Below are positions 1 through 9,780 of a DNA stretch of 64,000 bases, piece by piece. The notes beneath the pieces are model-generated. The model made no database searches and was not told the DNA's origin. It was given only the letters and a program-made list of their open reading frames with translations. Position 1 is the stretch's first letter. The number at the start of each line of letters is the position of its first letter. The position numbers and the translations under genes are program-made. The stretch covers positions 18,263 through 82,262 of the forward strand of contig WRHW01000004.1 in NCBI GenBank assembly GCA_009783055.1, in the 5' to 3' direction. Source of the stretch: Holophagaceae bacterium. GTDB lineage: Bacteria > Acidobacteriota > Holophagae > Holophagales > Holophagaceae.

Positions 1-35
1 ATGAAGAACTGCTGGCAGATGACATAAAATCATAA
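1..35 (+). CDS. 3' end of an upstream gene (partial)
   Basis: Reading from base 3, codons give EELLADDIKS followed by a TAA stop at 33-35. The acidic, helix-like tail looks like the C-terminus of a protein whose body lies left of the window. Only ten codons are visible, so no function can be given, and chance is possible. The structured repeat begins a few bases after this stop. Confidence 0.35.
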   Translation, partial: EELLADDIKS

Positions 36-40
36 TTCCT

Positions 41-180
41 GAGCTAATTTCAAAACTGGAATTTTTCCAGTTTTGAAATCCAACGGAGTTGGCTAGGCTG
101 TGCCATAATAAAGCCGGACACGACTTTGACGTGGACGGCGATATGGAGGCACAGACGTAACAACGGGTTTTGCAATTACC
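41..180 (+). repeat. Structured intergenic repeat, copy 1 (possible RNA element)
   Basis: About 140 bp that recur almost unchanged at 28566-28707. Three foldable parts are visible. A 12-bp stem is formed by 48-59 and 67-78. A short CCAAC/GTTGG hairpin lies at 80-93. The third part is a two-level stem: CTGTGCC at 98-104 pairs with GGCACAG at 148-154, and inside it GCCG(113-116), GA, CACG(119-122), a 7-base loop, CGTG(130-133), GA, CGGC(136-139) form a helix with a GA/GA internal loop. A shared tail GTAACAACGGG follows. It ends about 100 bases before the NYN gene. A structured RNA leader or a small non-coding mobile repeat are both possible; I do not recognise a known riboswitch class. Confidence 0.7.
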
Positions 181-283
181 TCTCCAAATATCAATCCTAG
201 TCACGAAAGTGACAGGTCTTGGGCAAAGTTTATTTTAATTCGATATTGGGTTCAAATGCTCTCATTTCTTAAGGATTACAAAT

Positions 284-814
284 ATGATGCGATGTGCGGT
301 TTTCATTGATGGCAACAATCTCTTTCATTCTGCCCGCAATCTTGGCTTTGAGGTTGACTATTCAAAATTACTCGAAATGTTGACTGGAAAAGATCGATTA
401 CTAATACGCGCCTCCTTCTACACAGGTGTTGATGAGAGTGCTGACAAGCAACGAAATTTCCTCCGATGGATGCGCCGAAATGGCTTCATGGTCGTACAAA
501 AGCCCGTAAAGGCTGATAGGGACGGATTGCGAAGGGCAAACTTAGAAGTTGAAATTTCAACTGATATGATGGCGTTTGCTGAAAAAGTTGATACAATCAT
601 CCTTGTTTCTGGTAACGAGGACTTTGCCTACCCATTATCCGTACTAGCTCAACGGGGAACAAGAATCGAAGTCGCTGGCTTTCGCAGTGCCATGGCAAGC
701 AAGATACTAGATTGTGCGGATCGATACATAGATTTGGATTCCTTGTCGGAAAAGTTTCGTAAAGAAAACCCCTATGAGGATCACGACCCATATGACTTTA
801 GTGAGCGACTATGA
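284..814 (+). CDS. NYN-domain (LabA/DUF88-type) putative ribonuclease
   Basis: A 176-residue protein that is essentially one NYN domain, a PIN-like fold found in metal-dependent RNases. Visible landmarks are FIDGNN at residues 8-12 with Asp9, an Asp at about 94, and SGNEDF at 109-114 with Asp113, the usual acidic metal-binding set. There is no signal peptide, so it should be cytoplasmic. AAGGA about 10 bases upstream supports the start; a second ATG follows immediately, so either may be used. It is monocistronic and lies downstream of the structured repeat at 41-180. Whether that repeat controls it is unknown. The family call is good; the RNA substrate cannot be read from the sequence. Confidence 0.8.
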   Translation: MMRCAVFIDGNNLFHSARNLGFEVDYSKLLEMLTGKDRLLIRASFYTGVDESADKQRNFLRWMRRNGFMVVQKPVKADRDGLRRANLEVEISTDMMAFAEKVDTIILVSGNEDFAYPLSVLAQRGTRIEVAGFRSAMASKILDCADRYIDLDSLSEKFRKENPYEDHDPYDFSERL

Positions 815-873
815 CGTTACGAATTGTATACTGTGATTAATAGATTTGGTAACTTTCTCTGTTCGAGGAATAA

Positions 874-2562
874 ATGCGGCAACTAATTATATTGTTTTTT
901 TCACTAGTACTTTCAGCTCAAACATCTGTTGAATACCAATTTGCCAAGGATATTAACTACCTAGTAAGCCCAAAATTGGAAGGAAGGGGAAACGGTAGCA
1001 AGGGGCTAAATAAGGCCGCGGATTTTGTCCAAAAAAGATATAAATCACTTGGCTTGAAAGTTGACAGACAGACTTATCCTTTTGTAAACAAAGTCGAAAG
1101 AGCATTTGGATCGTGCAAATTATCAGGCGTGAAGCTAGTTTTTGGAAAAGATGTTGAAACTCTGGGATCAAGCGGGAACGGTAGTTTCCAAAATGCTCCC
1201 ATCCTCTTTGCCGGAGTTGGAATAAAAACATCAACAAGGGATGATTATCTAGGCATAGACCCCATAGGGGCAGTAGTTGCCATTTCTCGCACGATTCCAG
1301 AAATCCCAGCTATGAGAGGAATTGCTAGATCAGAGCTAGAACTGCACGCTAGGATTCGACGAGCGGCCAATCTGGGCGCAGTAGCAGTGATAGTGCTAGA
1401 AGAAAAATTAGCTCCGGAAAAAATCAAGCGCGAAGAAGGCCCCTTGACTCAACCTGTGCCTGTTCTTAGCATTCCGATGACCAGACTTGGTATCACAAAA
1501 GAAATGATAGATTCAAGTGCAGAAAATCCTTCCCCGCGTTTTCTTCCACGCATGGAAATGGATTTGACAATCAACATGCGTCCAGTAGCGGCAAAATTGC
1601 CGAATGTGACGGCGATTATGCCTGGTTCAGACCCATTGCTTTCTAATGAATACATAGTTGTTGGTGCACACCTAGATCATCTGGGAATGGGCGAACGCAA
1701 TAGTCGCGGTGAATCTGGTAAGTTGCACCCTGGCGCAGATGACAACGCCAGTGGCACTGTAATGTTGCTGGAACTTGCACGGCGACTAAAAACAAACTCA
1801 CCAAAGCGTTCTGTTGTGTTTGTTCATTTTTCTGGAGAAGAAGAAGGCTTGCTAGGTAGTTCCCACTGGGTTCAACATCCGACTGTTCCCATCCCATCCA
1901 TAAAATTTATGATCAATTTTGATATGGTCGGGCGATTGGATAAAGCCAACCCTGTCCTCCATCTAGGTGGGCTGGGGGCAACAAAGGCTATCCTAGAACA
2001 AAGCTACAGCTTCGCTCCCGAAGATATCGCCATTGGGAGCGATTTGGGCTTTGCGATGGGTGGTTCAGATCACATGAGTTTTGCAACAGCTAGAATACCA
2101 TCGTATTTCTTTTTTACTGGCATCCACACTGATTACCACACCCCTCAAGATACAATTGAACGCCTCAACATTCCGGGAATGGTTCAAATAGCTGATTACG
2201 CATTCAAAGTAATACAAGACCTTGCAAACGTTCCCGAATTGCCACCGTTTGACACAACAACCGGCCAAATAAATTCTCGCCAAACTCCAACCCCTGGTCG
2301 CCGAATCGCCTTCGGAACTGTACCAGATTTTTCTAGCAGTACCGGCGGCTTCCGTATTTCTGGAACAACCCAAGGTTCAACAGCGGCATTGATTGGTCTT
2401 ATGGCAGGAGATACCATAATTTCATTTGGCGGTAGATCGATAGCCGATATTTATGACTTTATGGAAGCTCTGGGCGCGTTCAAAGGTGGTGATAAAATCG
2501 TTGTCAAGTGGCTTCGGAGTGGACAAGAGCATCAATCCGAAGCAGTTCTCAGGGAGCGATGA
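874..2562 (+). CDS. Secreted M28-family metallopeptidase with PA-like insert and C-terminal PDZ domain
   Basis: A 562-residue exported aminopeptidase-type enzyme. A short signal peptide covers residues 1-16 (ending LSAQ). Residues about 95-215 look like a PA-type insert. The M28 catalytic core follows, with candidate zinc ligands in GAHLDH (His266), GADDN (Asp289/290), GEEEG (Glu323/324), NFDMVG (Asp350) and DYHTPQD (His422). Residues about 465-555 look like a PDZ domain (LIGLMAGDTIISFGG). These two-zinc enzymes release N-terminal residues from peptides; here it would act outside the cytoplasmic membrane. GAGGA sits just before the ATG. The stop codon overlaps the aroB start (ATGA), which suggests translational coupling although the two functions are unrelated. 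Confidence 0.88.
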   Translation: MRQLIILFFSLVLSAQTSVEYQFAKDINYLVSPKLEGRGNGSKGLNKAADFVQKRYKSLGLKVDRQTYPFVNKVERAFGSCKLSGVKLVFGKDVETLGSSGNGSFQNAPILFAGVGIKTSTRDDYLGIDPIGAVVAISRTIPEIPAMRGIARSELELHARIRRAANLGAVAVIVLEEKLAPEKIKREEGPLTQPVPVLSIPMTRLGITKEMIDSSAENPSPRFLPRMEMDLTINMRPVAAKLPNVTAIMPGSDPLLSNEYIVVGAHLDHLGMGERNSRGESGKLHPGADDNASGTVMLLELARRLKTNSPKRSVVFVHFSGEEEGLLGSSHWVQHPTVPIPSIKFMINFDMVGRLDKANPVLHLGGLGATKAILEQSYSFAPEDIAIGSDLGFAMGGSDHMSFATARIPSYFFFTGIHTDYHTPQDTIERLNIPGMVQIADYAFKVIQDLANVPELPPFDTTTGQINSRQTPTPGRRIAFGTVPDFSSSTGGFRISGTTQGSTAALIGLMAGDTIISFGGRSIADIYDFMEALGAFKGGDKIVVKWLRSGQEHQSEAVLRER

Positions 2563-3590
2563 GTGTGTATCTAGAAGTACCAAGCGGATTCGCCACCCAG
2601 ATAGTTATTCCAGAATCGCCTAGTACTGAGCATCTGCCACAAACTCCTTGGCTCCTGCTTGGGGATGAAGCTGTAAGGCCAGTTTGGCATTCATTCAAAT
2701 TACCTGAACCGCCAGTATGCAGTTGGGTAAAGACCAGCGAGGCATCTAAGCGAATGGAAGTCATGTTGCCTTGGTTTGAACAATGGTCAAAAAGTAACAT
2801 CAACAGAAATCACACCTTGGTAGTAGTCGGTGGTGGCCTGATGACAGACATGGGGGGATTAGCCGCGAGCCTATACATGAGGGGAATCAAATGGCACGCA
2901 TGGCCAACATCACTTTTGGGACAAATTGATGCGAGCATTGGCGGCAAAACGGCAGTAAATCTGGATTCCGGAAAAAACATGGTTGGCACTTTTCATCATC
3001 CAGAGCACGTAGTAATAATTAGTGAGTTTCTAGAAAGCCTCCCAAAGAGGCATTTGATGGCTGGAAAGTGGGAATTGATCAAAATGGCACTGATAGAAGG
3101 AGACTTAAATTGGGCAGAAGCACTACTCGACGGCGTTTTCCCAAATATTAAGGATGTTGAGAGAGCTATAAAATTAAAGATAAATATTGTTCACCAAGAT
3201 TTCAGAGAAGAAGGCAATAGGCGTTTACTAAATCTTGGTCATACCTTTGGACATGCCTTTGAATCTGCTTCAAACCATACTATCCTGCACGGAGAAGCGG
3301 TCGGCCTGGGTGTATTAGCCGCCTGTTATTATTCGGAAAGAATGAATTTTGGGGTATTCCCTCCTACTCTCATAGAAAAAATGGCAAAACAACTAGCTCC
3401 CCTTTCATTCCACATTCCAGAATGGGACAAATGCCTCCAATTTATAATGAAGGACAAAAAAAAGAAAAATGAAGTTGATACCTATTTTATTGTTCCCATT
3501 CCAGGTTCTCCACCTATCCAACAGACAATATCCCCAGTAGTCTTGGAATCAATTCATGCAAGACTATTAAAGTTAGTAAGTCTTTGTTAG
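2559..3590 (+). CDS. aroB: 3-dehydroquinate synthase
   Basis: Second step of the shikimate pathway: converts DAHP to 3-dehydroquinate using NAD and a divalent metal. The NAD-binding and active-site block is clear (VVVGGGLMTDMGG, then PTSLLGQIDASIGGKTAVN). The metal-ligand regions LNLGHTFGHAFE and HGEAVGLG are present. From this start the protein is 343 residues, slightly short for the family, mostly at the N-terminus. I chose ATG 2559, which overlaps the peptidase stop and follows AGGGA; a longer frame from 2508 would run through peptidase coding sequence without resembling AroB. It is followed after 9 bases by the TPR gene. Confidence 0.93.
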   Translation: MSVYLEVPSGFATQIVIPESPSTEHLPQTPWLLLGDEAVRPVWHSFKLPEPPVCSWVKTSEASKRMEVMLPWFEQWSKSNINRNHTLVVVGGGLMTDMGGLAASLYMRGIKWHAWPTSLLGQIDASIGGKTAVNLDSGKNMVGTFHHPEHVVIISEFLESLPKRHLMAGKWELIKMALIEGDLNWAEALLDGVFPNIKDVERAIKLKINIVHQDFREEGNRRLLNLGHTFGHAFESASNHTILHGEAVGLGVLAACYYSERMNFGVFPPTLIEKMAKQLAPLSFHIPEWDKCLQFIMKDKKKKNEVDTYFIVPIPGSPPIQQTISPVVLESIHARLLKLVSLC

Positions 3591-3599
3591 GGTTTCAAA

Positions 3600-5483
3600 A
3601 TGAAAAATCAGACTATCTCAGTTATTGTTCTTGTAGGGTTGTTTTTCCCTGTGCTACATGCCCAAGAAGATCCTAAGCAATTGTTTCTGCGTGCAAGGGA
3701 GATGCAACAAATCAACGGTGGTAACGATTCTGCAGGAGCAGTGGAGCTATATAAAAAAGTCATTGCTATACTTCCAGGCAGTTCGGAAGCTCATTTGCGC
3801 CTCTCTGAAGCACTAATGGAAACAAAAGATGTAGATGGCGCATTACAGGCCGCTAGAAAAGCCGCAGAACTTGCACCAAAAAACGCTGAGGCCGTAGCTA
3901 ACCTAGCATTGATTGAGTATGAAATCGTTGCCAAACAACCAAGAAGAAGTGCTACTACAGCAAAAGAGGCAATGCTGGCGGCAACGAAATTATCCCCAGA
4001 TGATGCCGAACTCTGGTTTAGACTTGCCAATCTTTGCGAGATGTCTAGTGACGGTCATGGCGCATTAAACGCATGGCTACATTTAGCAAGACTTCGTCCC
4101 CCGATGTTGCTGGGCGATCAACCTGTCTTTCTTGTAGCCTATGAGCGAGCGGCATTTCTTGCCTTTGATCTTGATCAATACCATGGATTAAGGGAAGCCT
4201 GTCTGGCACTAGCCCAAGAGCCACAGGCAAAGGAACAACATTTCAGAATGTTAGAAGAATTGGCCAGAGACCAAGTCGAAAAAGGATATTTGGGACATGC
4301 AGAAGAATCTTTCGCAATACTCGCAAAGCAGTTTCCAGAAGAGCCATCTGTTTGGCAAAACATCGCACTAGTACAGCGGCAGACAGAACGTTATCAAGAA
4401 GCCATCCTAAACCTCCAAAAAGCTCAGACCATTCGACATGATCCACAAAACATAGTCCAACAGGCGTATTGCATGATGTGCCTAGGGCAATTGCGGGAAG
4501 CATCAACTCTCCTTCAGGAGTTTATCAGTCAGCCTCATACAAATAAACATGAAGTGTTTTTAGATCATGCACGTGGCTTATTGACATCCTCCCTACTCAT
4601 GCAGAAAAGGCCAAACGACCTTTTACAGACTTTGGAATCATGGGGCAAAATTCCCGATCAACCCATTTTGGCAGGCCATCATTCCCATGCACTTTTACAA
4701 GCAGATAAAATGGAATCAGCGCGTATCAAACTCAAAGAAGGAATGACGCTATTCCCCAATTTCTTGATTTTTCATCTTGCATCGACAATCCCGAAAAACA
4801 TTTTAAACGGCGATCTAGTTCCGAATAGCGAAAGCCGCATGGCACTAGAACTACTAGCCCTAAAATCATCTGCATACTTGTTTGCCGAATTTGGTCTATG
4901 GGAAAAATGTCAAAACGAAATCATTACAGCTAGGAGCCTACTACCGATTCATGATCCAGAGCTCCTGCTACTCCAATCCAACGCACTGAGTTCGATTGGT
5001 AGCATGGATGAAGCATTGACCGTCCTGCGCCTATGCCAGCAGTTAGCTCCAAACAGTGCTATAATTCAAAACAACTTGGGCTATCATTTACTCGAAAACG
5101 GCGGTGATATTGAGGAAGCCGCCTTACTCATAAAGGCCGCCTTAGCACAGGAACCGGATAACTCATCATATTTAGACAGTTGGGGATGGGTGCTATATAA
5201 ACAAGCCAAATTTGTTGAGGCCGAGACCTTTCTAAGAAAAGCTATAGAAATAAATCCGCTAAGTCCTGAGACACTTAAGCACCTCGGAGAAACATTGCTA
5301 ATTCTGGATCGCCCTGAGGAAGCTCTCGAACAGTGGGAAAGAGCACTAGCTTTTGCCTTTCCTGACAGGAAAAAACTGGAGGAGCAACTAAACCAATTGA
5401 AAACAGATTTAGCCAAAAAAAAACTTGAGGAAAGCGAAGCTGATAGTGATTCAACAGATGATGACGACGGCTGGCTACAGTGA
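3600..5483 (+). CDS. Secreted tetratricopeptide-repeat protein
   Basis: A 627-residue protein with a signal peptide (residues 1-21, ending LHAQ) and many TPR-like helical pairs. The clearest run of repeats covers residues 45-125 and a second covers 470-590 (NNLGYHLLENG, LDSWGWVLYKQAKFVEAE). TPR arrays usually act as scaffolds for protein complexes; here the site would be the periplasm or envelope. The C-terminus is acidic and low-complexity (residues about 612-627, rich in Asp/Ser). The gene starts 9 bases after aroB, and its stop overlaps the next GTG start. No partner is identifiable. Confidence 0.8.
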   Translation: MKNQTISVIVLVGLFFPVLHAQEDPKQLFLRAREMQQINGGNDSAGAVELYKKVIAILPGSSEAHLRLSEALMETKDVDGALQAARKAAELAPKNAEAVANLALIEYEIVAKQPRRSATTAKEAMLAATKLSPDDAELWFRLANLCEMSSDGHGALNAWLHLARLRPPMLLGDQPVFLVAYERAAFLAFDLDQYHGLREACLALAQEPQAKEQHFRMLEELARDQVEKGYLGHAEESFAILAKQFPEEPSVWQNIALVQRQTERYQEAILNLQKAQTIRHDPQNIVQQAYCMMCLGQLREASTLLQEFISQPHTNKHEVFLDHARGLLTSSLLMQKRPNDLLQTLESWGKIPDQPILAGHHSHALLQADKMESARIKLKEGMTLFPNFLIFHLASTIPKNILNGDLVPNSESRMALELLALKSSAYLFAEFGLWEKCQNEIITARSLLPIHDPELLLLQSNALSSIGSMDEALTVLRLCQQLAPNSAIIQNNLGYHLLENGGDIEEAALLIKAALAQEPDNSSYLDSWGWVLYKQAKFVEAETFLRKAIEINPLSPETLKHLGETLLILDRPEEALEQWERALAFAFPDRKKLEEQLNQLKTDLAKKKLEESEADSDSTDDDDGWLQ

Positions 5484-5974
5484 TTTTTTTACTCCCCCCA
5501 ATAATCGAATATGAACAACCTAAAGCTCCTCAAGCATTCCGAGCGCAGTACGATTGGGGCTTTGCTTCTCCTTCAGGCGAAGGTAAAGGAACTCTTTCTG
5601 TGCTAGTAGACGTGTCTGATGGAAGGGTGGTTATTGAATTACACGCCCTGAGCGAAAGGTTGATGTTGTTAGATGGAAATATTGAAAATGGCTACAGGGT
5701 ACAGATACCAAGAAATAAAATTGATGAACATTCACCTTCATTAAGCACGTTGCCAGTACCATTTTTGCCAAACCTCACAGATGCTCATGGGGTGGTTCGT
5801 CTACTGATAGAAGGAAACGGCCAAGGTGTCAAAGCAAGTCGCAAAGATAAAAATGGCCCCCGTCAACTGCGCTGGGACGGCAAAGACGACCGGAACGAAT
5901 CCTGTACAGTTTGGCTTAAACGAACACGATTCGAGCAAATCAATCACAGTATCATTAATGAAAAGCCAGGTTAA
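5480..5974 (+). CDS. Hypothetical protein, 164 residues
   Basis: Not recognised. It starts with GTG overlapping the stop of the TPR gene by four bases, typical of translational coupling. The N-terminus is mildly hydrophobic (FLLPPII) but not a convincing signal peptide. The rest is a beta-rich pattern with alternating hydrophobic residues, giving the impression of a small beta-sandwich or barrel domain. The acidic and basic C-terminal third is hydrophilic. The 5'-coupled position suggests a job with the secreted TPR protein, but nothing shows what. A frame in another phase (5826 onward) overlaps its end; it is the open upstream extension of the next gene and probably not used. Confidence 0.6.
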   Translation: MIFLLPPIIEYEQPKAPQAFRAQYDWGFASPSGEGKGTLSVLVDVSDGRVVIELHALSERLMLLDGNIENGYRVQIPRNKIDEHSPSLSTLPVPFLPNLTDAHGVVRLLIEGNGQGVKASRKDKNGPRQLRWDGKDDRNESCTVWLKRTRFEQINHSIINEKPG

Positions 5975-6026
5975 TCAATTTCACCAATTTTTCTCAATTC
6001 CGCACCGATTCACTGGAGATACCGAA

Positions 6027-8393
6027 ATGTTCATTGCCACTACCGCCCTGAAAAAATCCAAAATAATAAACTTACTTTGCATAGCCATGATGATGATTGG
6101 TATATGTCTCAAGGCACAAGCCCCTGAACAGCAACACCTTGCCCAGCTTAACCGCTTTCCTGGCAATAAATTGTTGTTACTCGGTAAATGGACAGCTACC
6201 GAGAGAGCTGTATGGAATGTATTGCTGGACAGCGAGGGAATATTTGAATTTGATATTAAAATTTTAGAAACATCTGGCGATGAAATGCAATCAGCTTTTT
6301 CCCGCACTGATTCCTCTGAATTTGACAGATGGCTTTCCGCCAAGTATGTCCTCAGAGGCTCACGCTGGTTAGTATTGGACTCATTTAACCAAGCTATTGC
6401 CCATGATGCAAAACTACTTGCTAAAGACGAATTTATTTCAAGACTCGAAAGTGCTGGACTGAAAAATCCTGTAAAGCTGTTGAGAGATTTTTTGAGGATA
6501 TATCCTAACCACTTAGAAGCAAAAACAGACCTCCTAAAACAGTTAAGGCGCAGAGCAATAAAACTGCAATCAACATATAGGGATAAAAACGAGGGTAACA
6601 AACAGCTCGACCCTGAGGCAGACCTCCTCACATGGGCATCTCTAGCTCAGGCAGTCGATGATTTGTTCAAAGGCAACTGGCAGGGAATAGAAATACCCTT
6701 CTTTAGAGCCGAAGAAGAAGACCAGCCTGAACAATATAGCTCAACAATGAAAGCCGTTTTTGCCCGACATATAGCAAAAGTTGAAGCCGCCCTCCAAGTA
6801 TCACCAAACATACAATCCCTATGGGATGTCTGGGCATGGATGGCAAGGAGCATGGAAAACAGGGATTGGAAAAAATTTTTATTAAGTCTGGATGCCTTTA
6901 CTTACACAGGGAGTCTGCACTGCCCTGCTCCAAACGTAGCAGTGTGGCTCCTAAAAGAAGCCAAAGCAATCGGAGATTGGGAAAATGTAGTGGAATTAGG
7001 CAAGATTGGTAGAAATAGATGGAGTTATCATGGTGAAGAAGAAACAATATGGATACCAGGTGGCTGGGGAATGTCTAGCAGACGAATGCCCTTAGAAGGC
7101 TACCCAATAGATACATCTTTCATACCAATGCTGGAAGGGTTGTTGAAACTTGACCGAGTGGAGGAAGCAAATACAATCTTTGAAGACATATTGTTGTTGG
7201 AGGGAGAAGCCAAGCGAGAAATAATGCTAAAGCTGGCTCAAAGCTCAGGGCAATCAAGTCTGGTACAGGCATGGCAAACAAAAGTGCTGGATAATTCTAT
7301 CCCTCGACTAGGTGGCCTTTGGAATGCCGGTGGACCAACCATCATCGGATTCGGAATTGTTTGGAGGGGACCAATTCAATTCTCGAAAATTCACTTTCAA
7401 TTTGTCGGGAGAGAGGACGCAAATAAACTTGGATGGCCAAAGGATGGAAAGCGATGGGCACTGCTAGACGATAACAATCGCCTAGTAATTGAAGGAGAGG
7501 ACGAACTTAAAGAAGAACCCATTTTTGAGGCGTTAGCAAAGATCGGTTATAAGACTCCCGGTGAGCTGGCTCGTATGTATTTGCGTGAACATCCCTCAAA
7601 TACATACGCACAATATGTTCTGGCATCAGAACTCAGCATCGATGCAGTGCTCAAAATGAGCCAATTAGATATGGATGATAATGAAACACTGAGTGATGAC
7701 TTAGACTATGACCTGTATAGTGAATGTGCAAAAATCTGGAGGACATACTACGAAAACGAACTGGTATTAAACAGTCAAATACAAGCAAGCAACCGATTGT
7801 ATCAGACCACAAATAGCAATTTGATGAGAGAGGTTGCCAAAGTAGTACTGCCCAGATTGGAAACAGCTTTGCAACAGCAACCCATGTCAGATTACCTTTG
7901 GGGGACATGGAGTACTTGGCGCAAAATAGGTGGAAATACACGCTCCTTTGCCTCTTTGCTGGAAAACCTTGTGCCAAGTCCACTAGTTGCTTCAGGCACC
8001 TTTCCACCTGCTAAAGTCATGCATGATTACTACACGGAGTGTGTCGCTCAGGAACGCTGGGCAGATGCCGCAAAATTATTGCTACAACCCTGGGAGCGCG
8101 AGCTTGCACGCATAGATGCAATCAATCTTAACAAGGGTGCCGATTTTAGCTATTCCATACCATTGGCACAAGCATGGAGAATTGGCAAATTGCTCATCAC
8201 CGCCCTATTGAAAGACGGGAGGATATATGAAGCTGAAGATGTCGTTGAAGCTTGGACTTCGCGGGGTGGCAAGTTTGAGAATGCTACAGACATTATCGAG
8301 CTTGCAAAAAAATTAGAATATATGAGTTTAGCCGTGAAGTGGGAACGATTGGCTGAAAAAAACTCCGACAAATCCGCTGGTCGAGTAGCTTAG
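6027..8393 (+). CDS. Secreted modular protein, two modules (paralogue 1)
   Basis: Member of a local four-gene paralogue family. A signal peptide ends ICLKAQA. Two copies of a module of about 400 residues follow. Each begins with a compact alpha/beta part resembling a degenerate thioredoxin-like domain (for example KLLLLGKW, then RWALLDDNNRLVIEGED in copy 2). It continues with a helical part marked by LLRDFLRIYPNHLEAKTDLL and SLWDVWAWMARSM, ending in TPR-like helices. No catalytic motif was seen. I chose ATG 6027, preceded by CTGGAGA and starting a good signal peptide, over the open frame from 5826. It converges on the three minus-strand paralogues, 40 bases between stops. Function unknown. 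Confidence 0.75.
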   Translation: MFIATTALKKSKIINLLCIAMMMIGICLKAQAPEQQHLAQLNRFPGNKLLLLGKWTATERAVWNVLLDSEGIFEFDIKILETSGDEMQSAFSRTDSSEFDRWLSAKYVLRGSRWLVLDSFNQAIAHDAKLLAKDEFISRLESAGLKNPVKLLRDFLRIYPNHLEAKTDLLKQLRRRAIKLQSTYRDKNEGNKQLDPEADLLTWASLAQAVDDLFKGNWQGIEIPFFRAEEEDQPEQYSSTMKAVFARHIAKVEAALQVSPNIQSLWDVWAWMARSMENRDWKKFLLSLDAFTYTGSLHCPAPNVAVWLLKEAKAIGDWENVVELGKIGRNRWSYHGEEETIWIPGGWGMSSRRMPLEGYPIDTSFIPMLEGLLKLDRVEEANTIFEDILLLEGEAKREIMLKLAQSSGQSSLVQAWQTKVLDNSIPRLGGLWNAGGPTIIGFGIVWRGPIQFSKIHFQFVGREDANKLGWPKDGKRWALLDDNNRLVIEGEDELKEEPIFEALAKIGYKTPGELARMYLREHPSNTYAQYVLASELSIDAVLKMSQLDMDDNETLSDDLDYDLYSECAKIWRTYYENELVLNSQIQASNRLYQTTNSNLMREVAKVVLPRLETALQQQPMSDYLWGTWSTWRKIGGNTRSFASLLENLVPSPLVASGTFPPAKVMHDYYTECVAQERWADAAKLLLQPWERELARIDAINLNKGADFSYSIPLAQAWRIGKLLITALLKDGRIYEAEDVVEAWTSRGGKFENATDIIELAKKLEYMSLAVKWERLAEKNSDKSAGRVA

Positions 8394-8433
8394 CCATCAC
8401 TAACTACATTCATCTGATAATCAACAAACGATA

Positions 8434-9780
8434 CTATCGCCTCCAAGTTTTCGCATATGCAGGGTAGTTGTATTTTTCTGCCAGGGCAGAAGCCAAATTA
8501 AAAGCCCCGGCCCACCCCTCACATACCTTCCAATAGTCCAAAATATCCTCGGCCATGTGCAGGTTTCCTTTGGCCAAGTATGCCTCTAACAAAGGCTCTA
8601 TAACAGTTTTCCAGATATGTTCATTCAATACGGGCATTGCGAGTTGCGGCTTTTCTTTCTTGGGTTCTCCTCCGCCAAACATCATTTCCAACAACAAGTT
8701 CCATCTCTCACCTCCATATTTGATGATGTAGTCCCAGTTTTCATCGGTGATAGCCCTCTTGAATAACGCTTCCTGCAAAAGGTGTGGAGGCCAGTCGAAA
8801 GCTGTCCAAGGCAATGGATGAAGGTCTTCCATCAATCTGTCAGATTCCCTTATGAGGTCATTTCCAACTGCATTCGTCATGGCAATCCAAACTTGCCAGG
8901 CAACACCATGACTCGGAAATTTTCTCAAAAAATCTTCTACCCTCGGTAATAATCTTTTATAAGCCGATTTGACCATTGGGCTGTAATTAGCCAATGGCGA
9001 TAAAAAACTGAATCGGCCAGGAGCTTTGTAAAACCCGTTGTGCGAAATTGCTACCCATTGGTCAGTTTGCAACAGTTTTGATAGCTCTGATGAATATTCT
9101 CCCCAGATAGAATAGTCCTGTTGGGCGTTAAGCTCGGTTCCATCAGGCGCATGTTGATAATCCTCTTCGGTAGGAAAATTAGAAAAACTAAGCCCCTTGT
9201 CGTCGCCAAAGGATAACATTTCTGCGTCGTAATCCTGAGAAACTTTATTATTAATTCCTAGCACTATGGCGGTGCGCCTGCTTGCAATTTGAGCCAATTT
9301 CGATACCAGCACTCTTCTAGCATCAACGTTATCTGGATTTTGAAAAACAAAATCCCTTAGTCTCTGTATTGATGTTTTTATGTTGGTGGAATCTAAGGAA
9401 TCGGCTATTTCTTTTGCCGTTGGTATGGAATTGCCACTGACATGAACTTCTGAATCCCAGTCTATCAACGCCCATCTTTGGCCAGATGGCCATTTTTCTC
9501 TAGCGTAGAGTTCGTTTGCTACACCTTTACCAGCCATCCTAAACACGATGGGCAATTCACATATTTTTTCCTCAGTCGCCAGTCTCTGAAAAATATCTCT
9601 CCATTTTTCATCGGCTGAATCGAACACAACTAATGAAATTGTGTCGCGGGTCAGATGAAAGCCGAAGTCGCGCAACGTCTCCTGACTCAATGGGCGTGAA
9701 AAAGATCCCCATGATTGACCAGCCAAAGGAGCAAAGAAAAAAACCATCAGGAAGCAGGCTTTAAATAGCTGTGTAATCAT
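8434..9780 (-). CDS. Secreted modular protein, one module (paralogue 2)
   Basis: Single-module member of the paralogue family. The signal peptide is MITQLFKACF through PLAGQ. The module carries the landmarks RWALIDWDSEVHVSG (alpha/beta part), LRDFVFQNPDNVDARRVLV (helical linker) and HGVAWQVWIAM (tryptophan-rich helix). ATG 9780 overlaps the stop of the preceding gene (ATGA), so I prefer it to the ATG twelve bases upstream. Third gene of the coupled operon 13410 to 8434. No catalytic residues are evident. The role may be scaffolding or binding in the envelope, which is inference from the helical repeat character only. Confidence 0.72.
   Translation of the reverse strand: MITQLFKACFLMVFFFAPLAGQSWGSFSRPLSQETLRDFGFHLTRDTISLVVFDSADEKWRDIFQRLATEEKICELPIVFRMAGKGVANELYAREKWPSGQRWALIDWDSEVHVSGNSIPTAKEIADSLDSTNIKTSIQRLRDFVFQNPDNVDARRVLVSKLAQIASRRTAIVLGINNKVSQDYDAEMLSFGDDKGLSFSNFPTEEDYQHAPDGTELNAQQDYSIWGEYSSELSKLLQTDQWVAISHNGFYKAPGRFSFLSPLANYSPMVKSAYKRLLPRVEDFLRKFPSHGVAWQVWIAMTNAVGNDLIRESDRLMEDLHPLPWTAFDWPPHLLQEALFKRAITDENWDYIIKYGGERWNLLLEMMFGGGEPKKEKPQLAMPVLNEHIWKTVIEPLLEAYLAKGNLHMAEDILDYWKVCEGWAGAFNLASALAEKYNYPAYAKTWRR

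Noticed and set aside
80..180. Integron attC site or known riboswitch
   Set aside because: ATCCAAC and GTTGGCT look a little like attC core sites, but they are adjacent, not at the ends of the structure, and no integrase is present. The fold does not match c-di-GMP, guanidine or ZTP riboswitches that I know.
5826..6026. Longer start for paralogue 1 of the modular family
   Set aside because: It overlaps the upstream gene in another frame and would bury the signal peptide that starts at 6027.
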